Shown here: positions 1 through 5,706 of the stretch, one piece after another | Layout: each line of letters starts with the position of its first letter | How positions within the stretch are numbered: position 1 is the first letter of the stretch | DNA from: Eubacterium sp. | GTDB lineage: Bacteria; Bacillota; Clostridia; Oscillospirales; Acutalibacteraceae | Assembly (NCBI GenBank): GCA_017543725.1 | Contig: JAFYFO010000378.1 | Coordinates: 1-10,193, forward strand | Length of the DNA stretch: 10,193 bases | Reading direction: 5' to 3' | The notes under the pieces: model-generated | The model's input: the letters and a program-made list of their open reading frames with translations, nothing else | Told to the model about the DNA's origin: nothing | Databases searched by the model: none | Translations under genes and position numbers: made by a program

Positions 1-16
1 AATCTGCCTATCATAG

Positions 17-53
17 AAAAATACCGAACAGGCAGAAGCCTGTGCGGTATTTT

Positions 54-54
<1 letters not shown>
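17..54 (-). terminator. Rho-independent terminator of the tRNA operon
   Basis: The arms 17-33 and 38-54 pair over 16 of 17 positions (one A.G mismatch, 27/44) around the tetraloop 34-37. Read on the minus strand the stem ends in TTTTT, directly after the CCA of tRNA-Tyr. Because the outer stem is A5/T5, it could also stop plus-strand transcription. The stem overlaps the last tRNA base (54) by one position. Confidence 0.85.
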
Positions 55-138
<84 letters not shown>

Positions 139-144
139 ATTTTA

Positions 145-220
145 TGGAGCTGGTGAACGGACTCGAACCCCTGACCTGCTGATTACAAATCAGCTGCTCT
201 ACCAACTGAGCTACACCAGC
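145..220 (-). tRNA. tRNA-Thr (anticodon TGT)
   Basis: On the minus strand GCTGGTG (220-214) pairs with CACCAGC (155-149), followed by discriminator T and an encoded CCA (147-145). The D arm is AGCTCAGTTGGTAGAGC. The anticodon stem GCTGA/TCAGC holds the loop TTTGTAA, so the anticodon is TGT (threonine, ACA and ACG/ACT codons). The T arm has GGGTTCGAGTCC. It is a standard 76-nt class I tRNA including CCA, first in the operon, about 12 nt after the predicted transcription start. Confidence 0.97.
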
Positions 221-239
221 GTGTTTTTAACGCTTAAAT

Positions 240-268
240 AATATATCATAAGAACAGCGAATAGTCAA
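240..268 (-). promoter_or_regulatory. Sigma-A promoter of the tRNA-Thr/tRNA-Tyr operon
   Basis: On the minus strand the -35 box TTGACT (268-263) is separated by exactly 17 nt from the -10 box TATATT (245-240). Transcription would start near 233, just ahead of tRNA-Thr at 220. This near-consensus strength is typical of stable RNA genes. Confidence 0.85.
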
Positions 269-295
269 TACTTTTTTGAAAAAGTTTGAAAAAGA

Positions 296-323
296 GTGCA
301 ATTATTATTTTTTTGCATATGAT
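296..323 (+). promoter_or_regulatory. asnB: Possible weak promoter for asnB
   Basis: GTGCAA (296-301) lies 16 nt before TATGAT (318-323), which is followed by AAT. It is the only reasonable promoter I see between the tRNA promoter and asnB, but the -35 is poor. If used, transcription would begin near 330 and give an untranslated leader of about 170 nt. The -10 box overlaps the left arm of an inverted repeat (324-329), so it may instead belong to the element described next. Confidence 0.35.
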
Positions 324-490
324 AATCCTGAGGTGATAAAACTGTGTTTTGCAAACACGGCTTTATAATCGTGTTGCCCTCAAAATTTGCTTTGGCATAA
401 TTTTGAGATGGCAGAATTCCCACTATACGCCTTGTCTGCCCTGCAAGGTCGATAATTGTGAGGATTCAATAATTATTCGGGCAGAAAGGC
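324..490 (+). ncRNA. Structured leader element upstream of asnB (candidate cis-regulatory RNA or repeat)
   Basis: Three hairpins can be drawn by hand. H1, 336-366: a 13-pair stem with one mismatch and loop TGC. H2, 375-413: TGCC plus CTCAAAAT paired with ATTTTGAG, a 2-nt bulge, then GGCA. H3, 430-448: CCTTG/CAAGG with a 9-nt loop. The H3 loop TCTGCCC (435-441) is exactly complementary to GGGCAGA (479-485), which abuts the AAAGG of the ribosome-binding region, and TCTGCC can alternatively pair with GGCAGA at 410-415. AATCCT (324-329) and AGGATT (461-466) could close the whole as a multibranch. There is no U-run terminator, so any control would be at translation initiation. I see none of the diagnostic strings of T-box, SAM-I, TPP, glutamine (glnA) or 6S RNAs. 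A dispersed palindromic repeat is the main alternative. Confidence 0.5.
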
Positions 491-503
491 TATGGGAATT
501 ATT

Positions 504-2327
504 ATGTGCGGAATAGCAGGAATACTCAGCGACAGCATTGATTTGAGAGATGAAAAGGAAAGTTTATGGAAAATCAGCAATTCGCTCAGGATGAGGGGTC
601 CCGATTCAAGGGGAGAATTTGTTGAAAAATCGGCAGCGTTGATTCATCGCAGGCTTGCGGTTATAGATGTTAAGCGCGGAGCGCAGCCAATGAGTTTCGG
701 AGCGTATACGATTGTTTATAACGGCGAACTCTATAACACTTTGGAAGTGCGCCGCGAACTTGAAAATCTCGGATATCAGTTTGAAACCGATTGCGATACG
801 GAGGTTGTTTTAAAAGCGTTTCATATGTGGCAGGAGAGAAGCGCAGAGAAATTCAACGGAATTTTTGCATACGGAATTTATAACAAAAACGATAATTCGC
901 TCTTTTTGTGCAGGGACAGAATCGGCGTTAAGCCGCTTTACTATTCTCATAATTCAAAAACTTTTGCATTTGCTTCAAGAATGGAGAGCCTTTTATATGT
1001 TGACGGGGTTGAACCTGTTTGCAGCAGGGAGGGGCTGAATGAAATATTTATGCTCGGTCCTGCGAAAACAATAGGAAAAACGGTTTTTCGTGATATAAAA
1101 GAACTGCCTCCTGCATCATATATGTTTTACCGAAACGGGAAATCAGAGATTAAAACATATTGGAAACTGCGCGCCGAGCCGTTTTTCGACACTGAAACAA
1201 CAGCCCAGGAAAAAACGCATTTTCTTGTTACCGACGCGATACGCCGCCAACTTGTTTCAGACGCTCCGCTTTGCACCTTCCTCAGCGGCGGGCTTGATTC
1301 CTCAATTATTTCCTCGGTTGCTTCGGATTATTTTAAAGAAAACGGCACGGTGCTGCACACATATTCGGTTGATTATGATGATAACGATAAATATTTTGAA
1401 TCCAGCCGTTTTCAGCCGAATAAGGATTCTGATTACATCAATCTTATCTCGGATTATATCGGCAGCGAACACCACAACATTGTTTTAAACAACACTGCCG
1501 TTGCAGACGCGCTGATTGACGCGGCAATTGCGCGAAACAGCCCCGGATTCTGCGATGTTGATTCAAGCTTGCTTTTATTCTGCAAAGAGGTTAAGAAAAG
1601 CCATACCGTTGCTCTTTCAGGTGAATGTGCGGATGAGATTTTCGGCGGATATCCCTGGTATCACAGAAGCGAAATCCTTTTTGAAGAAACTTTTCCGTGG
1701 TCAAGAACCGTTGATGTTCGCAGAAGTATTCTCAAAGACGGTTTTCTTCCCGAAGGTGAGGAATATTCCCACAACGCATATCTTGAAACAATTAAAAGAG
1801 CGGATAAACTCAGCACCGATTCGCCGCTTGAAGCAAGAATGAGGGAAATGTTTGTTTTAAATCTTGACTGGTTTATGCAAACTCTTCTTGTCAGAAAAGA
1901 TGTTATGAGTATGGAATCTTCGCTTGAAGTGCGCGTTCCGTTCTGCGACTGGCGCATTGTTGAATACGCCTATAATATGCCGTGGAGCATAAAATCCTTC
2001 GGCGGCAGAGAAAAAGGAATACTCCGCAAAGCCTTTGAAAACGAACTTCCCGAGATTATAACCTGGCGCAAGAAAAGCCCCTATCCTAAAACCTTCAATC
2101 CCATTTATATGAGCGAAGTCTGCAAAATGACGGAATACGCAATCAGCGATAAAACCTGCCCGCTTTATGAAATGATTAACGCACAGGCGATTAGGGAACT
2201 GATGAGAAATCCGGAATCAATGAGCGAGCCGTGGTACGGTCAACTTATGCGAACTCCCCAGGTTTTGGCATATATTTTGCAGATTTATGTCTGGATAAGA
2301 AAATACGGGGTGGAATTTGAATACTGA
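504..2327 (+). CDS. asnB: Asparagine synthetase (glutamine-hydrolysing), AsnB type
   Basis: It makes asparagine from aspartate, glutamine and ATP in the cytoplasm. The start is set at 504, not the in-frame ATG at 492, because the class II amidotransferase needs Cys immediately after the removed Met (MCGIAG); a weak GGGA lies 6 nt ahead, whereas AGAAAGG (483-489) is too close to 492. Counting from 504 (607 aa), the N-terminal glutaminase domain shows Cys2, RGPD (31-34), HRRL (48-51), NGE (73-75) and RDRIGVKPLYY (137-147). The synthetase domain has the PP-loop SGGLDSS (261-267) and SGECADEIFGGY (372-383), then RKDVMSMESSLEVRVPF and KSPYPKTFNP, the latter typical of clostridial AsnB. Length is normal for the family and no key residue is missing. 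It is the first plus-strand gene, and the structured leader suggests post-transcriptional control. Confidence 0.95.
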   Translation: MCGIAGILSDSIDLRDEKESLWKISNSLRMRGPDSRGEFVEKSAALIHRRLAVIDVKRGAQPMSFGAYTIVYNGELYNTLEVRRELENLGYQFETDCDTEVVLKAFHMWQERSAEKFNGIFAYGIYNKNDNSLFLCRDRIGVKPLYYSHNSKTFAFASRMESLLYVDGVEPVCSREGLNEIFMLGPAKTIGKTVFRDIKELPPASYMFYRNGKSEIKTYWKLRAEPFFDTETTAQEKTHFLVTDAIRRQLVSDAPLCTFLSGGLDSSIISSVASDYFKENGTVLHTYSVDYDDNDKYFESSRFQPNKDSDYINLISDYIGSEHHNIVLNNTAVADALIDAAIARNSPGFCDVDSSLLLFCKEVKKSHTVALSGECADEIFGGYPWYHRSEILFEETFPWSRTVDVRRSILKDGFLPEGEEYSHNAYLETIKRADKLSTDSPLEARMREMFVLNLDWFMQTLLVRKDVMSMESSLEVRVPFCDWRIVEYAYNMPWSIKSFGGREKGILRKAFENELPEIITWRKKSPYPKTFNPIYMSEVCKMTEYAISDKTCPLYEMINAQAIRELMRNPESMSEPWYGQLMRTPQVLAYILQIYVWIRKYGVEFEY

Positions 2328-2330
2328 ATG

Positions 2331-2339
2331 TGGTATAAT
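2331..2339 (+). promoter_or_regulatory. Possible extended -10 promoter after asnB
   Basis: TGGTATAAT is a perfect extended -10 (TG-N-TATAAT) starting 4 bp after the asnB stop codon. No good -35 is found 16-18 nt upstream. If active it would drive the nitroreductase and GDPD genes from about 2346 and place the palindromic element in their leader. Confidence 0.4.
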
Positions 2340-2342
2340 TTG

Positions 2343-2524
2343 ATTAATTACGAATTACGAGTGATGGTTCGTTTGCGAGCGCTGCCGGTGGCAGATGAAG
2401 CGAACAAAAAGAACTGCCGAACGGTCAAAATTTGTCGGCGCTCCAAGACGAAAACAAATTTTGGGAACCGTTGGTCGAGATTACGAATTTTGGTTACTCG
2501 CTTCGCTCAAACAATTAATTGTTT
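2343..2524. repeat. Palindromic intergenic element between asnB and the nitroreductase gene
   Basis: The 212-bp gap is filled by nested inverted repeats. Outer: ATTAATT (2343-2349) with AATTAAT (2513-2519). Next: CGAGTGAT (2358-2365) with GTTACTCG (2493-2500), two wobble pairs. Inner hairpin 1, 2367-2405: GTTCGTTT/AAGCGAAC plus CTGCC/GGCAG with loop GGT. Inner hairpin 2, 2420-2472: AACGGT and CAAAATTTGT paired with ACAAATTTTG and ACCGTT, with a 3-nt bulge. ATTACGAATT occurs directly repeated at 2347-2356 and 2480-2489. The nested design and flanking repeats resemble a small palindromic (MITE-like) intergenic repeat; no protein is encoded. A structured mRNA leader for the downstream gene is the alternative. 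Confidence 0.55.
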
Positions 2525-2527
2525 ATT

Positions 2528-2531
2528 AAGG
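2528..2531 (+). promoter_or_regulatory. Ribosome binding site deciding the nitroreductase start
   Basis: AAGG (within TAAGGAA) sits 8 nt before ATG 2540. The earlier in-frame ATG at 2519 lies inside the palindrome 2509-2524 and has no ribosome site, so 2540 is chosen. Confidence 0.7.
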
Positions 2532-2539
2532 AATTTATT

Positions 2540-3301
2540 ATGACCAATCAGGAATATATAAAAGCGATTGAAATGCGCCATTCAAGAAGAGCGTATAAAA
2601 ACCGCCATCTTGATGAAGAAACAAAAAGCGTTATTCGCGAGATGGTTGACGCGGTTAACGCTTCAACAAACCTTGATTTCATTTTTATAGACGACGCAAC
2701 TCCTGCGTTTCGGATATTTCAGGGAAAGTTTTCAATGATTGCCGTTTGCGGTCCCGATTCCCAGAAAGCAATGGAAGAAGCGGGCTACTACGGCGAAAGC
2801 ATTGTTCTTCAGTGCGTTTATCACGGTTTGGGAACCTGCTGGGTTTCGGGAACTTTTAATGAAAACAAGGTTTATGAAATGACCCGCCTTCCGAGAAACG
2901 AGCGCCTCTACTGCGTTATTGCAATCGGATATCCGAAGGAGCGCGAAAACGCGGTTGAAAAAACAATGTTTAAAGCAACGCACAAGAAAAACAAATCCTA
3001 TCAGGATATGTTTGAGGTTTGCGATGAAAAACTCAGCGATGTTTATGCCTATGCGATGAAACTTGTTGAGATGGGTCCTTCGGCGGTGAACAGGCGCCCT
3101 GTTAAATTCAGTTATGAAAAAGGCGTTATCAGCGCAAGAGTTGAAGAGCCCTATTCAGACCAGAGCATTGATTTCGGAATTGCAAAACTGCATTTCATTT
3201 TAGGATGCAGGGCAAAGGGCGTTAACGGACGCTGGACGGAAAACAATGTTTTTGAAGAAATTAAAACACAGAAAATAAAATTTGAAAAAGAAGAGAATTA
3301 A
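2540..3301 (+). CDS. Nitroreductase family protein (TM1586-like, putative FMN oxidoreductase)
   Basis: This 253-aa protein is expected to be a cytoplasmic FMN-dependent NAD(P)H oxidoreductase; the physiological substrate cannot be told from the sequence. The N-terminal RHSRRAYKNR (13-22) is the family's phosphate-binding Arg cluster for FMN. The signature AGYYGES...HGLGTCWVSGTF (81-106) and VIAIGYPKE (126-134) match the nitroreductase core. A second related half (about 165-245: EMGPSAVNRRP...DFGIAKLHFILG) shows the tandem, pseudo-duplicated architecture of the TM1586-type subfamily, in which one chain resembles a fused dimer. It ends 2 bp before the GDPD gene, so the two are very probably co-transcribed. 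It is separated from asnB by the palindromic element. Confidence 0.85.
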   Translation: MTNQEYIKAIEMRHSRRAYKNRHLDEETKSVIREMVDAVNASTNLDFIFIDDATPAFRIFQGKFSMIAVCGPDSQKAMEEAGYYGESIVLQCVYHGLGTCWVSGTFNENKVYEMTRLPRNERLYCVIAIGYPKERENAVEKTMFKATHKKNKSYQDMFEVCDEKLSDVYAYAMKLVEMGPSAVNRRPVKFSYEKGVISARVEEPYSDQSIDFGIAKLHFILGCRAKGVNGRWTENNVFEEIKTQKIKFEKEEN

Positions 3302-3303
3302 AA

Positions 3304-4152
3304 ATGAAAAAGGAAAGCATTATCAAAATAGCAATATCGGCAGGCGTTGCAGCGGGTCTGACAATCGGCGGAATCGCATTTTATAAGTTTTACAAACCCG
3401 AAGAATACAAACTTGCCGCTGTTTCAAAAATTATGAAAGACGAAACAAAACTCGTTGCCCACAGAGGCTTCAGGGCAATCGCTCCCGAAAACACCCTGCC
3501 CGCATACGAAGAAGCGGGGAAAGCGGCGTTTTGGGGCGCAGAGTGCGATATATACAGAACTCTTGACGGCGTTTGGGTAACTCACCACGACCCGATTACC
3601 ACAAGAATGATGAATGCAACAAAAAATATTGAAAAGTCGAAATACAGCGAACTCATTAAATACGATTATAATAACGGCCACAATATCGAAAAATATCCGA
3701 ATCTTAAAATCTGCAAGTTTGAAGATTATCTTGCCTGCTGTGAGAAATACAGAATGAAGGCGGTTATTGAACTCAAGGGCAAAAACAATCTTGAATATTT
3801 TGATGAAATAATTAAATTAACGGATAGTTTTGATATCGAACCGATATTCATATCCTTCCAGATGCCGAGCCTGAGAAAAATCAGGGAACTCAAGCCCGAC
3901 GCAAAAATTTTTCTTGTTGTTGACGATATCAAAGACAGCGATATTGATTTTGCTCTCGATATCGGAGATTGCGGAATTGATTTTGATGTTGACCTTGATA
4001 AGAATTATAAAAACGATTGCGAAATGATTAAAAAATGCACGGAAAAGAATATTGAACTCGGAGTCTGGGCTTGCGACTATCCCGAAAAAATGCAAAGAGT
4101 TGTTGATTTGGGCGTTAAGTACATAACAACCGATTGCCTGACGGAATATTGA
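3304..4152 (+). CDS. Membrane-anchored glycerophosphodiester phosphodiesterase family protein
   Basis: GDPD enzymes hydrolyse glycerophosphodiesters to glycerol-3-phosphate and an alcohol, recycling phospholipid or teichoic-acid head groups. The 282-aa protein has a short basic start then one hydrophobic segment (about 6-27), read as an uncleaved signal anchor placing the TIM-barrel outside the membrane. Visible catalytic features are HRG (53-55), PENT (61-64), the metal ligands E80 and D82 in AECDIYRTLDG, H95 in HHDP, and E156/K158 in VIELKG. The C-terminal GVW...YITTD pattern is the usual end of the barrel. All residues expected for activity are present. Its ATG follows the nitroreductase stop by 2 bp with only a weak AGAAGAG site, suggesting translational coupling. 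The substrate is not identifiable; a ugpQ/glpQ name would be over-precise. Confidence 0.88.
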   Translation: MKKESIIKIAISAGVAAGLTIGGIAFYKFYKPEEYKLAAVSKIMKDETKLVAHRGFRAIAPENTLPAYEEAGKAAFWGAECDIYRTLDGVWVTHHDPITTRMMNATKNIEKSKYSELIKYDYNNGHNIEKYPNLKICKFEDYLACCEKYRMKAVIELKGKNNLEYFDEIIKLTDSFDIEPIFISFQMPSLRKIRELKPDAKIFLVVDDIKDSDIDFALDIGDCGIDFDVDLDKNYKNDCEMIKKCTEKNIELGVWACDYPEKMQRVVDLGVKYITTDCLTEY

Positions 4153-4231
4153 TAAAACTGAAATTTCGCATTTTTACTTTCACGCGTAGGCAGAGCGAAA
4201 CAAATCCGAACACGGTTTAAAATGGCTGATT

Positions 4232-4263
4232 TAAAGGGGCAGGCTTTGAAGCCTGCCCCTTTA
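4232..4263. terminator. Bidirectional terminator between convergent genes
   Basis: The 15-bp stem 4232-4246/4249-4263 (core GGGGCAGGC/GCCTGCCCC) has a 2-nt centre TG. It lies 80 bp after the GDPD stop on the plus strand and 33 bp after the Fic stop on the minus strand. Both flanks carry only short T-runs (TTTA), but the GC-rich perfect stem between convergent genes makes the role likely. Confidence 0.8.
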
Positions 4264-4295
4264 GTATTTCTCTCAATAATTCTGCTCTTTGTTTT

Positions 4296-5492
4296 TTATT
4301 CTCTTATTAATCGGTTAAGGTCAATATCAAAAACTTTTTTGTTGCCGACTTGCATATGCTTGATAATATGGAATTCATCGAGTGAAAGGAGTTCTTTTGC
4401 AACAGTATTGTATGCTTTATGTTCAATGTCACAAATCTGTTTAACAGATAATCCCTCGTCGTCAAAAAGTGAATTTTGTAAAAGTACATTGGCAATATGT
4501 TTTGCTGTTTTGCTGAGGTTAAAGTTCTCAAGTTTTTTACTGTAGAAATTCAAATCAAGTATTTTGTTTTCGGTATCTTCAACAAGTTCTTTCTCAACCT
4601 CTAAAATGAATTCCAGAAACTGAATGATAAACGGAGTCAAATCGCCCTTGTTCCTCATATCGTTGGTATCTGAAAACATTTTGTAGTATTGCGGCTGGTG
4701 TTTTTTGATTATATATGAAAACCTATATGCAACCAAATGATTTAGATTTTGTGAAATAACATAACTGCTTATAAACCTGTCGCATCGTCCGTTGCCGTCG
4801 TAAAACGGATGAATATAGGCAAACAAATAATGAAACACCGCGGCGGCGATGAGATAATTAATGCTGCCATCATTCAAAATCTTCAGGGCGTTTGTCATAG
4901 CATTAATGATTTTGCCCTCGGGATACATTCCTGAATGAATGATTTTGCCGGTCGATGTATGAATATTTACCGGTTCCTTGCGGAATATCAGCCCGTCGGG
5001 AGCATTGTCTTTATCTTCCTCAACAACCTCGGGGAGAACAATCTCATCATATAACTTCCTGATATCCTCACAGGACTCAAGAGAAATCTGCTCGCCCTTT
5101 TGAAATTTATAGTATTTGCCGACAAGTCCGTTGAATCTGCCTTTTTCCTCTCCGCGCTCAATGCGCTTAAATGTTTCTTTGATTTCTTTTCTTGTTGAAT
5201 AGACATTTTCAATATCGTTGGTCTGCTTTATTTCGTCAACAAGCGCCTGCTTTGTGAAGCGTTCAAGGGCAATATCAGGCAGTTGCTTTGCCTTTTCACT
5301 CAATTCCTTATCAACAGCCATTATTTTCGTGATAAGAAGCAGGATTTCCTGATTGTTCAGATAAAATGCCTTGTTTTCTCCGATATCAAAATCTATAACG
5401 GTTGCACACTCGTTATTAAAACGAGCGCCATAGGTGTTTTTATATTCGGCTTGGTCTTTGTAACTCAGTTTTAGTAAAGATTGATAATCCAT
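4296..5492 (-). CDS. Fic family protein (probable protein AMP-transferase) with C-terminal winged helix
   Basis: Fic enzymes usually transfer AMP from ATP to a hydroxyl side chain of a target protein. The start is set at 5492 (MDYQSLLKL, 398 aa) because AGAGG lies 7 nt upstream; the longer frame to 5543 runs through the promoter. The active-site signature HPFYDGNGRCDR is at 228-239, with catalytic H228 and the anion-binding glycines intact. TNDIEN at 91-96 fits the (S/T)xxxE(G/N) inhibitory motif placed N-terminal to the Fic core, so this is a class II, self-inhibited Fic. The C-terminal ~80 residues (VKQICDIEH...NTVAKELLSLDEF, then a beta wing) look like a winged helix that may bind DNA. No partner antitoxin is next to it; it appears monocistronic with its own promoter. 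The target is unknown. Confidence 0.9.
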   Translation of the reverse strand: MDYQSLLKLSYKDQAEYKNTYGARFNNECATVIDFDIGENKAFYLNNQEILLLITKIMAVDKELSEKAKQLPDIALERFTKQALVDEIKQTNDIENVYSTRKEIKETFKRIERGEEKGRFNGLVGKYYKFQKGEQISLESCEDIRKLYDEIVLPEVVEEDKDNAPDGLIFRKEPVNIHTSTGKIIHSGMYPEGKIINAMTNALKILNDGSINYLIAAAVFHYLFAYIHPFYDGNGRCDRFISSYVISQNLNHLVAYRFSYIIKKHQPQYYKMFSDTNDMRNKGDLTPFIIQFLEFILEVEKELVEDTENKILDLNFYSKKLENFNLSKTAKHIANVLLQNSLFDDEGLSVKQICDIEHKAYNTVAKELLSLDEFHIIKHMQVGNKKVFDIDLNRLIRE

Positions 5493-5511
5493 AACTCCAC
5501 CTCTTGTTAGT

Positions 5512-5520
5512 ATTATATCA
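5512..5520 (-). promoter_or_regulatory. Extended -10 promoter of the Fic gene
   Basis: On the minus strand TGATATAAT gives a perfect TG-N-TATAAT extended -10 (-10 box 5517-5512), 20 nt from the ATG at 5492. The region 17 nt upstream (CTTTAC) is a poor -35, as is common for extended -10 promoters. The ribosome site AGAGGTGGAG follows between 5503 and 5494. Upstream, 5521-5640 is AT-rich and I see nothing else in it. Confidence 0.65.
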
Positions 5521-5666
5521 CAAAAAAATGAAAAGTAAAGCAAAATTATTTAAATCTTATTTCAATTATAGCAAAAATTGAAACAATATATAAAAATATA
5601 GCGCATTAATTGCAAAATACAGACGGTTTAGCGCCGTTTATAAATGAAATAAAACTTGAAAAATGA

Positions 5667-5695
5667 AGAACGGCCAAGCCTTGCTCAGCCGTTCT
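5667..5695 (-). terminator. Rho-independent terminator of the serine hydrolase gene
   Basis: AGAACGGC (5667-5674) pairs with GCCGTTCT (5688-5695), with a further AGC/GCT inside the loop. On the minus strand the stem is followed by TTCATTTTT. It begins 12 bp after the stop codon of the serine hydrolase gene. Confidence 0.75.
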
Positions 5696-5706
5696 GTTAT
5701 TATATT

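Noticed and set aside
324..490. T-box or 6S RNA identity for the asnB leader
   Set aside because: There is no T-box antiterminator sequence or specifier stem, and the fold is multibranched rather than the single long rod with a central bubble of 6S RNA, despite a 6S-like CCTGAGGTG near the 5' end.
2328..2543. 71-aa plus-strand open frame directly after asnB
   Set aside because: It has no ribosome site, lies wholly in the palindromic element, and its amino-acid composition (many R, N, K, W) reflects the repeats rather than a protein.
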